Source: Micromonospora matsumotoense
Lineage (GTDB): Bacteria; Actinomycetota; Actinomycetes; Mycobacteriales; Micromonosporaceae
Reading direction: 5' to 3'
DNA length: 64,000 nt
NCBI RefSeq assembly: GCF_900091525.1
Contig: NZ_FMCU01000008.1
Span: 62,001 to 126,000, forward strand
A program made the position numbers and the translations under genes. This document shows positions 34,156 to 42,407 of this stretch, one piece after another; the stretch's first letter is position 1; each line of letters starts with the position of its first letter. A model generated the notes under the pieces. The model was not told the DNA's origin. It saw nothing but the letters and a program-made list of their open reading frames with translations, and made no database searches.

Positions 34156-34194
34156 GCTAAGCCCCGCACGGCAGGAGGATAAGCGAGGGTTAAC
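34156..34194. promoter_or_regulatory. Phased 11-bp repeats between the anchored-protein and orphan kinase genes
   Basis: GCTAAG (34156), GATAAG (34178) and GTTAAC (34189) start 22 and 11 bases apart, all on one helical face. Read on the minus strand they are GTTAAC, CTTATC and CTTAGC, matching CTTAAC/CTTAGC at 35634-35650. They are good candidates for an OmpR-type response regulator. Confidence 0.5.
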
Positions 34195-34348
34195 GAGTGA
34201 CCCGCAGGCCAGGGGGACCGGCTAGCCTGCCTAGCGGTGGTATACCTGCTCCGCGCCGGTGCCGGTGACGCTCAACGGGCCGACGCCGCGTCGCCCACGC
34301 CCCGTGCGGTCGCCGGGCGTGGCGGAGCGCTCCCGGACAGGAGGACGG

Positions 34349-35638
34349 ATGAGACGGCGGTTGGCGCTCCTGGTCGCGGCGACCACCTGCCTGACCTTGG
34401 TCGCCTTCCTGGTGCCGCTGGCGCTGCTGGTGCGCACTGTTGCCGAGGACCGGGCCACCGTCCGGGCCACCGCCGACGTGCAGGGGCTGGTGCCGGTGGT
34501 CGGCACCGCCGACACCGCGACGATCCGGTTGACCGTGGAGCAGCTCACCGCCGAGTCGGGCCGACCGGTCAGCGTCTATCTGCCCGACGGCACGGTGCTC
34601 GGCGCGCAGGAGCCGCGTACCGCCGCGGTGGCCCTCGCCGCCCGGGGCCAGAGCCTCACCGCGGAGCTGGACGGCGGTCGGGAGATCGTGATCGCGGTGC
34701 AGGGCCGGCCCGACGGCACCGGCGTGATCCGCACCGTGGTCCCCCGGGCCGACGTCACCGCCGGGGTGGCCCGCGCCTGGCTGGTGCTGGCCGCGCTCGG
34801 CATCGTGCTCGTGCTGCTCGGCCTCGCCGTCGCCGACCGGCTGGCCCGGACCCTGGTCCGGCCGATCACCGAACTCTCCTCGGTCTCGCACCGGCTGGCC
34901 AACGCCGAGCTGACCGCCCGCGCCGAACCGGCCGGTCCGCCGGAACTGCGCGAGGTCGCCGGTGCGCTCAACCACCTGGCCGCCCGGATCCAGGTGCTGC
35001 TGCGCGAGGAACGCGAGCAGGTGGCGGACCTGTCGCACCGGTTGCGCACACCGCTGACCTCGTTGCGGCTGGAGGCGGAGTCGCTGCGCGACCCGGACGA
35101 CGCGGCCCGGGTGGCGGCGGCCGTGGACGGGCTGGAACGGGCGGTCACCGGCCTGATCCGGCAGGCCCGCTGGCGCAGCGGCCCGGCCGACACCGGTTCC
35201 GGCACGGTCACCGCCGACGCCGCCGCGATCGTGGGCGAACGGGTCGCCTTCTGGTCGGTGCTCGCCGAGGACACCGGCCGCACGGTCACCCTCGACCTGG
35301 CGGCCGGACCGTTGCCGGTCGCGGTGCCCGCCGACGAGCTGGCCGCGGCCGTGGACGCCCTGTTGGGCAACGTCTTCGCGCACACCCCCGACGGCACCGG
35401 GTTCACCGTCCGGTTGACCCGGGAGGCGGCCGGCGCGGTGCTGTCCGTCTCCGACGCGGGGCCGGGAATTCCAGCCGGCCTGATCGCGCGGGGCGCCAGC
35501 CGGGCCGGCTCGACCGGGCTCGGTCTGGACATCGCCCGGCGCGCCGCGCAGGCCAGCGGCGGCCGGCTCGACCTGGGTGCCGGCGCGGCGGGCGGCGCGG
35601 TCGTGACGCTCCGGTTCGGACCGGCCGCAACGTCTTAA
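34349..35638 (+). CDS. Sensor histidine kinase without an adjacent response regulator
   Basis: The 429-residue kinase has a first helix (ALLVAATTCLTLVAFLVPLA), an outer domain of about 130 residues with PVSVYLPDGTVLG, a second helix (ARAWLVLAALGIVLVLLGLA), HAMP, H-box VADLSHRLRTPLTSLRLEAE (His230), N-box VDALLGNVFAHTPDGTG, and G-boxes SDAGPGIPAG and STGLGLDIARR. The H-box has R in place of the usual E after His (SHRLRTP), as in a known subgroup of actinobacterial kinases. In related loci a regulator gene precedes such kinases; here the upstream gene is on the other strand. AGGAGG lies four bases before ATG. Confidence 0.92.
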   Translation: MRRRLALLVAATTCLTLVAFLVPLALLVRTVAEDRATVRATADVQGLVPVVGTADTATIRLTVEQLTAESGRPVSVYLPDGTVLGAQEPRTAAVALAARGQSLTAELDGGREIVIAVQGRPDGTGVIRTVVPRADVTAGVARAWLVLAALGIVLVLLGLAVADRLARTLVRPITELSSVSHRLANAELTARAEPAGPPELREVAGALNHLAARIQVLLREEREQVADLSHRLRTPLTSLRLEAESLRDPDDAARVAAAVDGLERAVTGLIRQARWRSGPADTGSGTVTADAAAIVGERVAFWSVLAEDTGRTVTLDLAAGPLPVAVPADELAAAVDALLGNVFAHTPDGTGFTVRLTREAAGAVLSVSDAGPGIPAGLIARGASRAGSTGLGLDIARRAAQASGGRLDLGAGAAGGAVVTLRFGPAATS

Positions 35639-35650
35639 CCGGGCCTTAGC
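35634..35650 (+). promoter_or_regulatory. 11-bp direct repeat upstream of the PepSY gene
   Basis: CTTAAC (35634) and CTTAGC (35645) start exactly 11 bases apart, the first overlapping the kinase stop codon. They are about 75 bases before the PepSY start and match the repeats upstream of the kinase, suggesting a separate promoter under the same regulator. Confidence 0.5.
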
Positions 35651-35725
35651 ATTGGCACAGCGCGCCGCTATCCGCCGCCGGGGCAAGCTCGCTGCAACAA
35701 CCGAGAAACCCCGGAGGTACGCACC

Positions 35726-36217
35726 ATGAAGCGCACATCCCTGCTCCTGGCGGCAGCCGGCGGTGCCGTCGTCCTCGCCGTCACCGGCACGGCGCTCGGC
35801 GTGTCCGCCGCAGAACGGGCACCGGTCGCCACGCCCACCGCCGAGACGACCGCTCCCGCCCCGGTCGACCCGAGTGCCGCCGCCCCGACGCCCGGCACGC
35901 CGACGACCGGGACGCCGGCCCCGGGTGGCAGCACCGCCCCGGCCACCGACGATGCGGTCAGCCAGCAGCGGGCCGGCGAGATCGCACTGGCCAAGGCCGG
36001 TGGTGGTCAGATCACCGAGATCGAGCGCGAGCGGGAGAACGGCCGCCCGGTCTGGAGCGTGGAGATCATCAACGGCGGCACCGAGCACGAGGTCGAGGTC
36101 GACCGGGAGAACGGCACCGTCGTGAAGTCCGAGCAGGAGAAGGCGGACGACGACGACAGGTCCGGCAAGGACAACGACGACGACGATGACGACTCGGACG
36201 ACGGCGACGACGACTGA
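35726..36217 (+). CDS. PepSY-domain secreted protein with acidic tail
   Basis: The 163-residue exported protein has an N-terminal signal (MKRTSLLLAAAGGAVVLAVT), a Thr/Pro/Ala-rich linker, and a PepSY domain from about residue 78 (ISQQ-like AVSQQRAGEIALAKAGGG, RPVWSVEIINGGTEHEVEVD). The last 25 residues are almost all Asp, a possible cation-binding tail. PepSY domains inhibit or sense proteases and often occur beside two-component systems. It follows the orphan kinase after 87 bases with GGAGG before ATG. The S1 protease at 28694 is a possible partner, which is speculation. Confidence 0.88.
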   Translation: MKRTSLLLAAAGGAVVLAVTGTALGVSAAERAPVATPTAETTAPAPVDPSAAAPTPGTPTTGTPAPGGSTAPATDDAVSQQRAGEIALAKAGGGQITEIERERENGRPVWSVEIINGGTEHEVEVDRENGTVVKSEQEKADDDDRSGKDNDDDDDDSDDGDDD

Positions 36218-36259
36218 CCGGTCGGCCGACTGAGCAACCGCACCACGGCAGTGAGCTGA

Positions 36260-36286
36260 GTGCCCCGGCGGATTCCGCCGGGGCAC
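36260..36286. terminator. Bidirectional terminator between PepSY and beta-propeller genes
   Basis: Perfect 13-bp arms (GTGCCCCGGCGGA at 36260-36272 and its complement at 36274-36286) are separated by one base, so the real loop is 3-5 bases. The genes on either side converge here. Confidence 0.8.
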
Positions 36287-36313
36287 GTCGCTGTCCGGTG
36301 CCGGCCGGCCGGT

Positions 36314-37699
36314 TCAGAAGGTGTGCAGGTCCACCGCGAGGCCGCCGGCACCGGAGTGGCTGACCGCGACCCAGTCCCTGCCGGCCCCGGCGAGCCAGCC
36401 CGGATAGCGGCCGAGCTGACGGCCGGTGCCCACCTCGTACACGAGCACCTGCGGTCGGTCGTCCTCGGCGCCGCTGACCGCCACCAGCCCGGCGGTCACC
36501 GCCGACCGCCAGCTCGCCGAGGTGCCGGCCAACCCCGGGTCCGGCGCGGTCCAGCGGGACGCGCCGGTGGCCAGGTCGAGCAACGCCAACTCCCCCGCGT
36601 CGGCCTTGCCGCGCACCAGCACCGACCGGTCGTCACCATCGATCGGTACGCCGGCGACGGCACCCTTCCAGACCGTCGCGCCGGTACGCAGGTCGACCAG
36701 TTGCGGTCGCTCGTCGGCGGTGACCGCGACGAGCCGGGTGCCGCTCCCGATCAGGGTCTGCCCGTTGCGGTCGTGGGCCAGCCGCTTGGCGCACTCGCCG
36801 TCCTCCCGGCGTCCGCTGTAAACCGCGCCGGACCAGCCGCGGGCTCCGGTGGCCGTGTGGACGCTGGCGATGCTGACCGTGCAGCGCCGGTCACCCTTCG
36901 GCGGATCGTTGTCGGTGCTCACCAGCAGGTCACCGGCGACGAACCCGTACCAGGCCCGGTTCGGCAACCGGCCGGCGCCGGTCCGGCCGGTGGTCGGGGC
37001 GACGGGGGTGTAGGTGGCCGGCCGGTCGGAGGTGCTGAGCCGTACCGCGACGTACCGGCCGGCGGCCGGCGCGTACGGCGTGCGCGCGCCGAGGGCCACG
37101 TCGCTCACCCGGGCGAACCGGTCGGAGGGCAGTTTCCACAGTTGCCGGCCGCTCTGCACGTCCCGGCCGATGATCGCGCAGGTCGCCGCCCTGCCGGTGC
37201 CGGCGCATTCCCTGGCGTAGACGGCCTGCGCGTCGACGACGACGTCCTGGCTCTCCGCCGCCCGCCACCGGGTGACGCCGGTGGCCGCGTCGAGCACCTC
37301 CACGCCGCCGTCGTCGTTGTCACTGGCCACGATCGACCCGCCGGCGATCACGTAGCGGTAGCCGGTGGTGAACGGATGACGCCACCGGTCCTGCCCGGTG
37401 GCGCGGTCCACGGCGCGTAGTTCCCGCTCGTCGGGGACGACGATGAGCTGCCCGGTCGCACCCAACTCCTGGTCCAGCCGCCGGACCGGTGCCGACCAGG
37501 CCGGCCGGGGGCCGTCCGTGCCGGGCGAGGTGGTGCCGTCGCGCAGGCTCTCCTGAGTTTCCTCGATCGGGGTCTCCTCGACCCGCACAGGCGGCCGCTG
37601 CGCCCGCTCGGCCCGGGGCGCGGTGCAGCCGAGAAGCGCGAGGACCAGGCTCAGTGCCACGGCGATGCGCCAACGGGCGGGTCGGTGTGACGGCGACAA
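36314..37699 (-). CDS. PQQ-like beta-propeller lipoprotein
   Basis: The 461-residue lipoprotein begins with a charged n-region (SPSHRPARWRIAVAL) and lipobox ALLGC, then a Pro/Glu-rich tether. Repeats resemble the beta-propeller blades of PQQ-dependent dehydrogenases and BamB: LRAVDRATGQDRWRHPF, VEVLDAATGVTRWRAAE, QLVDLRTGATVWKGAV, LALLDLATGASRWTAP. No PQQ-dehydrogenase catalytic residues are evident, so a scaffold or sensor role outside the membrane is more likely. TTG 37699 is chosen because AGGGAG sits seven bases upstream; a GTG at 37735 would lack this. Confidence 0.82.
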   Translation of the reverse strand: MSPSHRPARWRIAVALSLVLALLGCTAPRAERAQRPPVRVEETPIEETQESLRDGTTSPGTDGPRPAWSAPVRRLDQELGATGQLIVVPDERELRAVDRATGQDRWRHPFTTGYRYVIAGGSIVASDNDDGGVEVLDAATGVTRWRAAESQDVVVDAQAVYARECAGTGRAATCAIIGRDVQSGRQLWKLPSDRFARVSDVALGARTPYAPAAGRYVAVRLSTSDRPATYTPVAPTTGRTGAGRLPNRAWYGFVAGDLLVSTDNDPPKGDRRCTVSIASVHTATGARGWSGAVYSGRREDGECAKRLAHDRNGQTLIGSGTRLVAVTADERPQLVDLRTGATVWKGAVAGVPIDGDDRSVLVRGKADAGELALLDLATGASRWTAPDPGLAGTSASWRSAVTAGLVAVSGAEDDRPQVLVYEVGTGRQLGRYPGWLAGAGRDWVAVSHSGAGGLAVDLHTF

Positions 37700-37926
37700 C
37701 GGTCTTCTCCCTCGATCGGCGGTCAGAGCCGCCACCCTAGGCCCCGGACGCACACCCCGCCCGTCGATCTCCGGTGACCAGGCGTGGCAGTCGGGCGGCG
37801 CGGGGCAGCGGGTCGTCCGCGGCTCGTCGGCCGGCGACACCAGCTCCGAGCCGGCCCCTCGCCCCCCCCCTGCCGGCCGGGTCCGCTCGACCGGCACCGC
37901 GCGGTGCGGGTCGTAGGGTTCACCAC

Positions 37927-38127
37927 ATGCCGATCAGCTGTCCCGACGCCGTCCTGAACGACTCTCTGTCCGTGCCGCCGCCCGCCCCGGCGGCGGCGCG
38001 GACCACGGTCGGCGACCTGCCGGGCGAGGTGGTGCGGGTGCGCGGGGCCGGTGAGCCGACCTCCGGGGCCGGGCCGCGTCCCGACGGGAAGCACGTCCCC
38101 GCCCTCGTCGGCGGCGGCCGGGCATGA
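37927..38127 (+). CDS. Possible 66-residue protein coupled to the PEP-mutase-family gene
   Basis: The short frame begins MPISCPDAVLNDSLSVPPPA and ends in a Gly/Pro-rich tail. Its TGA overlaps the ATG of the next gene (ATGA at 38124-38127). A TAGGGT hexamer ends seven bases before its ATG, the layout of a leaderless actinobacterial promoter. The second half is low-complexity, so the product might matter only as a translated leader. I do not recognise it. Confidence 0.4.
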   Translation: MPISCPDAVLNDSLSVPPPAPAAARTTVGDLPGEVVRVRGAGEPTSGAGPRPDGKHVPALVGGGRA

Positions 38128-38861
38128 GGGACTTCGCCGCACTCCACCGCACCGGCGATCCGCTGGTCCTGCCGAACGTGTGGGATGTCGCCTCGGCCCG
38201 CGGCCTGGTCGACGCCGGCTTCCCGGCGCTCGGTACGACCAGCCTCGGCGTCGCGGCCGCCCACGGTCTGCCCGACGGGGTCCGCGCCGCCGACGCCCAC
38301 ACCCTGCGCCTCACCCGCAGCCTGGTGACGCTCCCGGTCGACATCACCGTCGACATCGAGACCGGCTCGGTCGACGCCGCGGTCGCGGTGGCGCAGGCGG
38401 GTGCCGTCGGCGTGAACATGGAGGACGCCATGGGTCCGGCGCAGGCGCACGCCACGCTGATCCGCTCGGTGAAGCGGGAGGTCCCGCACCTGTTCGTCAA
38501 CGCCCGGACCGACACCCACTGGCAGCGTCGCGGCGACCTGACCGAGACCCTGCGCCGGGTGCGGCATTACGCCGACGCCGGTGCCGACGGCGTGTTCGTT
38601 CCCGGCCTGGCGGAGCCCGCCGACATCGCCGCCGTCGTGGCGGCCGTCGACGTCCCGGTCAACGTCCTCTTCCTGCCCGGACGGCACACCGTCGCCGCCC
38701 TGACCGAGCTCGGTGTACGGCGGATCAGCACCGGTTCCCTGCTCTTCCGCGCCGCGCTCGCCGCCTCGGTGGAGGCGGCCCTGGCCGTCCGCGACGGCCA
38801 TCCGGTGCGCGGGAACCTGCCCTCCTACGCGCAGGTCAACAGCGCGCCCGGAGCGCCCTGA
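38124..38861 (+). CDS. Isocitrate lyase/PEP mutase-family enzyme
   Basis: The 245-residue TIM-barrel protein of the ICL/PEPM family has LVLPNVWDVASARGLVDAGF at the start, the Mg-binding DIETG in VDITVDIETGSVDAAVAVAQ, NMEDAMG, and LFVNARTDTHW, all positions of the metal and oxyanion site. The KKCGH motif of true isocitrate lyase is absent, so it is more like a carboxyphosphoenolpyruvate mutase, 2-methylisocitrate-lyase-like or oxaloacetate hydrolase-type enzyme. No phosphonate genes are nearby, so the reaction is unassigned. Confidence 0.88.
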   Translation: MRDFAALHRTGDPLVLPNVWDVASARGLVDAGFPALGTTSLGVAAAHGLPDGVRAADAHTLRLTRSLVTLPVDITVDIETGSVDAAVAVAQAGAVGVNMEDAMGPAQAHATLIRSVKREVPHLFVNARTDTHWQRRGDLTETLRRVRHYADAGADGVFVPGLAEPADIAAVVAAVDVPVNVLFLPGRHTVAALTELGVRRISTGSLLFRAALAASVEAALAVRDGHPVRGNLPSYAQVNSAPGAP

Positions 38862-38924
38862 CGGCAACGGCGTCGGGCGGCGCACCCACCGGACGGGCGG
38901 GCGACCCGCCGACCGGGCCACCGG

Positions 38925-39365
38925 TCAACGGCGGCGGGTGGCCAGGGCGACGAGGTACTGTCCGCCGCCCTGCTCGACGCTGGCGGTGACCGGCAACCCG
39001 GGCGCCAGCCGGGAGAACCGGTCGACCAGCCAGTCGGCCGTCTCCTGGGCGTCCCTCCTGCTGGGGCAGCGGGCGACCAGCTCACGGCCACCCTTGCGTT
39101 CGAGCCGCTCGGCGACGGCGACCAGCGGCGCGGGTTCCACCACGTGCAGCCGGTCCGGCCAGGCGATGACCACCTTGACCGCGCCCTTGCGGGTGTTGCA
39201 GGCGCGGTGGGCGAGCCGCTCGACGACCTTGGCCTTCCGGTCGGCGGTCCGGCTGTCGACGCTGGGACCCCGGGGGTCGTTCACCGACCTGTCGGCGTCG
39301 ACCGGCTCGTCGCACACCCAGCACCGCCAACCGTCGCGCCGGGCGACGTCATCGAGGAGACTCAT
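38925..39365 (-). CDS. HNH-endonuclease-like zinc protein
   Basis: The 146-residue protein has an N-terminal zinc motif CWVCDEPV, then a second knuckle LAHRACNTRKGAVKV resembling the H-x3-C-N core of HNH nucleases (RCWVC ... HxxCN). The catalytic first His of a full HNH is not obvious, so nuclease activity is uncertain. The C-terminal half (CPSRRDAQETADWLVDRFSR) is not recognised. It stands alone between convergent and divergent genes. Confidence 0.65.
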   Translation of the reverse strand: MSLLDDVARRDGWRCWVCDEPVDADRSVNDPRGPSVDSRTADRKAKVVERLAHRACNTRKGAVKVVIAWPDRLHVVEPAPLVAVAERLERKGGRELVARCPSRRDAQETADWLVDRFSRLAPGLPVTASVEQGGGQYLVALATRRR

Positions 39366-39499
39366 CCGAGCAAACTAGCGCGGGTCAGCCCTCGCCGGCC
39401 CGCAGCCCCGACCACGGCGGCCCGGCGGGAGCGCCGGACGGCACCGGTGGCGGACGGGCGACCCGGCGGGACTTCGCCCTGATGTGTCAGGATTGTGCG

Positions 39500-40009
39500 A
39501 TGGCAGTGATCGAGGTCGTCAAGGGTGACATCACGCGGGAGAACGTGGACGCCATCGTCACCGCCGCGAACGAGTCCCTGCTGGGTGGTGGCGGTGTCGA
39601 CGGCGCGATCCACCGTGCCGCCGGGCCCCGCCTGGCCCGCGCCGGGGGTGCGGTCGGCCCCTGCCCGCCGGGCGAGGCGATGCCGACCCCGGCATTCGAC
39701 CTCGACCCGCCCGTGCGGCACGTCATCCACACCGTCGGGCCAGTCTGGGAAGGCGGCGGCCACGGCGAAGCCGAGACCCTGGCCTCCTGCTACCGCCGCA
39801 GCCTGCAGGTCGCCGACACCCTCGACGCCCGCACCGTCGCCATCCCCGCCATCGCCACCGGTGTCTACGGCTACCCGCCTGACCAGGCCGCCCGCATCGC
39901 CGTCGCGACCATCAGGTCCACCACGACGAGACTCGAACGGATCCGACTCGTCGCCTTCGACGACGACACCCACGCCCACCTGCGGGCCGCGCTGACAGCG
40001 GCCGGATGA
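39500..40009 (+). CDS. Macrodomain protein (O-acetyl-ADP-ribose deacetylase-like)
   Basis: The 169-residue macrodomain should bind ADP-ribose and remove it from acetyl-ADP-ribose or modified targets. Landmarks: VIEVVKGDITRENVDAIVTA at the start, AANESLLGGGGVDGAIHRAA (the G-rich loop with catalytic Asn/Asp neighbourhood), and AIPAIATGVYGYPPDQAARI. ATG 39500 is preferred over 39482 because the family starts there and a GGATTGT sequence six bases before could be a leaderless -10. No partner ADP-ribosyltransferase is beside it. Confidence 0.9.
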   Translation: MAVIEVVKGDITRENVDAIVTAANESLLGGGGVDGAIHRAAGPRLARAGGAVGPCPPGEAMPTPAFDLDPPVRHVIHTVGPVWEGGGHGEAETLASCYRRSLQVADTLDARTVAIPAIATGVYGYPPDQAARIAVATIRSTTTRLERIRLVAFDDDTHAHLRAALTAAG

Positions 40010-40160
40010 CCCGCCCGGACCGCCCGCCGGCCGGGACCGGTGAGCGGGTCCTCCCCCATCACGGGTGGCCGGACCGCCCCGCACCGGCCCCGATCTTGAG
40101 TGTGATGGCGATCACACGAAAGCGGGACCCGGTCCGGGTGGACCCGTCGTCTTACCGGGT

Positions 40161-40730
40161 GTGAGAACAGACCTGGACGCGGCCGACGAGGGCGAACTCG
40201 TACGACGCGTCGCCCGGGGAGACAGGCGGGCGTTCGACGAGCTCTACCGGCGTACCGCGCCGTGGTTGGAGGTGCGCCTGCGTCGCCGCTGCGCCGACCC
40301 CGACATCGTCGCCGAGGTGCTCCAGGACACCTACCTGGCGGTCTGGCGGGCGGCGGGCAGCTTCGCCGGCAGCCGGGCCAGGGACAGCGGCGGGGCGCAG
40401 GGCAGCGCCGTGGGCTGGCTGTGGACCATCGCCGCCCACCGCCTGGTCGACGCGTTCCGCCACCGGGCGCGCAAGGGCAAGGTGCCGCAGATGGAGCTGA
40501 CGCCGAGCACGGCACCCGCCGCCGAGGACGAGGTGATGGCCGCCCGGATCGGCCAGGAGCTGGAGCAGGCCCTACTCGTCCTGCCCCCCGAGGTCCGGGC
40601 CGCGTTGCGGGCCACCGTCCTCGACGGGCTCTCCTCGCGCGAGGCGTCGGTACTGCTGGGCGTACCGGAGAACACCGTGAAGTCCCGCGTCCGCCGAGCC
40701 CGGATCGCCCTACGGGAGGCGCTGTCATGA
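40161..40730 (+). CDS. ECF-subfamily RNA polymerase sigma factor
   Basis: The 189-residue sigma factor has region 2 (AFDELYRRTAPWLEVRLRRR, VLQDTYLAVWRAAGSF) and region 4 (LPPEVRAALRATVLDGLSSR, VPENTVKSRVRRARIAL). A Gly/Ser-rich insert interrupts region 2 around residue 70. GTG 40161 is likely leaderless: upstream GGACC, 16 bases, then GTCGTC fit an ECF promoter, hinting at autoregulation. Its stop overlaps the anti-sigma start (ATGA). Confidence 0.92.
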   Translation: MRTDLDAADEGELVRRVARGDRRAFDELYRRTAPWLEVRLRRRCADPDIVAEVLQDTYLAVWRAAGSFAGSRARDSGGAQGSAVGWLWTIAAHRLVDAFRHRARKGKVPQMELTPSTAPAAEDEVMAARIGQELEQALLVLPPEVRAALRATVLDGLSSREASVLLGVPENTVKSRVRRARIALREALS

Positions 40731-41530
40731 CCACCCATCCCAGCCTGACCCAGATCGACCGCTACGCCGCCGGGGATCCTGCTCTCGACGAACCCGGCGT
40801 CTGGGCGATCGAGGTGCACCTTGAGGACTGCGCCGACTGCCGGGCCCGGCTGGCCGGCAGCACCACCGTGGCGAGCCGGGCCGTGATCGACCAGGTCGCG
40901 CTGGTGCTGGACCGCGAGATCGCGACAGCGCCGGCTCCCGCCCGCCGTGGCCGGTCCTGGTCGGTGCTACGCCACCGCTGGTTCGTCGGCACCCTGCTGC
41001 CCTGGCTGGCGATGACCGGCACGGTGCTCGTGTGTGCCGCCCTGCTCGGCGCGCTGTGGGTCGGGCTCCCCTCGCTGGTACTGCTCATCGCCCCACTGGC
41101 TCCGCTGCCCGGGGTGGCCGTCGCCTGGCACCGTCGGGCCGACCCGGCCTGGGAACTGATCGCCACCACGCCCGCCGCCGGCCTGACGATGCTGCTGCGG
41201 CGTACGGCTGCGGTGTTGGCATTCGTCATTCCCGCGCTCGCGGTGGTCGGTGCCGGCACCGGGCTGTCGTTGGCCCTGATGCTGCTGCCCTGCCTGGCGT
41301 TCACCGCCGCCACGCTCCTGCTGGGCACCCTCGTCGGGGTACGCCGCGCCGCGATCGGACTGATCGCGGTCTGGACGCTCGCGGTGATCGCCCCCAGCGT
41401 CATCGCCGCCCGGCTGCCGGTGGTGCTGTCGGCGCAGAGCGCCCGCAGTTGGGCGCTGGCGACGGTGCTCCTGACCATCATGGCCCTCCTGCGGGTCAAC
41501 GGATTCCGGCGGCTCTCCCACCACGAGTAG
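40727..41530 (+). CDS. Membrane anti-sigma factor with zinc-finger-type N-terminus
   Basis: The 267-residue protein has an N-terminal ZAS motif (AIEVHLEDCADCRARL: H-x3-C-x2-C) that binds the ECF sigma, then about six hydrophobic helices from residue 80 on (LPWLAMTGTVLVCAALLGAL, LVLLIAPLAPLPGVAVAW, VLAFVIPALAVVGAG and others). Most anti-sigmas have one helix, so the polytopic membrane domain suggests direct sensing within the membrane or a link to the ABC exporter next door. Overlap with the sigma gene implies a fixed ratio. Confidence 0.85.
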   Translation: MTTHPSLTQIDRYAAGDPALDEPGVWAIEVHLEDCADCRARLAGSTTVASRAVIDQVALVLDREIATAPAPARRGRSWSVLRHRWFVGTLLPWLAMTGTVLVCAALLGALWVGLPSLVLLIAPLAPLPGVAVAWHRRADPAWELIATTPAAGLTMLLRRTAAVLAFVIPALAVVGAGTGLSLALMLLPCLAFTAATLLLGTLVGVRRAAIGLIAVWTLAVIAPSVIAARLPVVLSAQSARSWALATVLLTIMALLRVNGFRRLSHHE

Positions 41531-41606
41531 CCCCCGCCCACGTCACACGCCCACCCGGGCCCTACCACCATGCCGCCTTTCGGCGATCACTGAAGGAGAT
41601 ACGACG

Positions 41607-42407
41607 ATGCGTGCCGTGAGCGCGGTCGAGACGACCGCCACCACCCATCCCTGGGCGATCCACGCGGAGGGCCTCCAGGTCCGGGCCGGTCGGCACCTGG
41701 CCGTCAACGGCCTCGACCTGGCCCTGGGCACCGGTGTGCACGGGCTGCTCGGCCCGAACGGCGCGGGGAAGACCACGCTGATGCGCGCCCTGGCGACCGT
41801 CGTGGCCCCGGCCGGCGGCCGGTTGGCGCTGCTCGGGCACCCGGTCGACGGCCGCGCCGAGCTGCGACCGGTACGCCGTGACCTGGGTTACCTGCCGCAG
41901 CATTTCGGCTACTACCCACGGTTCACGGTGCGCGAGTTCGTCGGGTACATGGCCTGGCTCAAGGAGATGCCCACGTCCGCCCTGCCGGAGGCGGTACAGC
42001 GGGCCATCGACCGGGTCGGGCTCACCGCCAGGGCCGACGCCCGGCTCAAGACGCTCTCCGGCGGCATGCTGCGTCGGGCCGGCATCGCCCAGGCCATCGT
42101 CAACGACCCGCGGCTGCTGCTGCTCGACGAGCCGACCGTCGGTCTCGACCCGGAACAGCGACTCGATTTCCGTGAGCTGCTGCGGGACCTCGGCACCGAC
42201 AGTTGCGTGCTGGTCTCCACCCACCTGGTCGAGGACGTGGCGGCGGCCTGCACCGACGTCGTGCTGGTGAACGAGGGCCGCCTGGTGTGGCGGGGCACCC
42301 CCGAGGTGCTCGCCGCGCAGGGCGACGCGAGCCACGCCGGCGACAGCCCGGCGGAGCGGGGCTATTCCGCGCTGCTGCGTCAGCACCGCGCGGAGGCCGC
42401 CCGATGA
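41607..42407 (+). CDS. ABC transporter ATP-binding protein (exporter type)
   Basis: The 266-residue ATPase shows Walker A GLLGPNGAGKTTLMRAL, Q-loop YLPQHFGYYP, signature LSGGMLRRAGIAQAIV, Walker B LLLLDEPTVGLDPEQ and switch His LVSTHLVEDV. It belongs to the ABC-2/drug-export type. AAGGAGAT lies seven bases before ATG. It overlaps the permease gene. Probable target of the ECF sigma, since only 76 bases separate the anti-sigma gene. Confidence 0.94.
   Translation: MRAVSAVETTATTHPWAIHAEGLQVRAGRHLAVNGLDLALGTGVHGLLGPNGAGKTTLMRALATVVAPAGGRLALLGHPVDGRAELRPVRRDLGYLPQHFGYYPRFTVREFVGYMAWLKEMPTSALPEAVQRAIDRVGLTARADARLKTLSGGMLRRAGIAQAIVNDPRLLLLDEPTVGLDPEQRLDFRELLRDLGTDSCVLVSTHLVEDVAAACTDVVLVNEGRLVWRGTPEVLAAQGDASHAGDSPAERGYSALLRQHRAEAAR

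Noticed and set aside
38124..38861. Phosphonate biosynthesis (true PEP mutase)
   Set aside because: No phosphonopyruvate decarboxylase or other phosphonate gene is nearby, and family membership alone does not fix the reaction.
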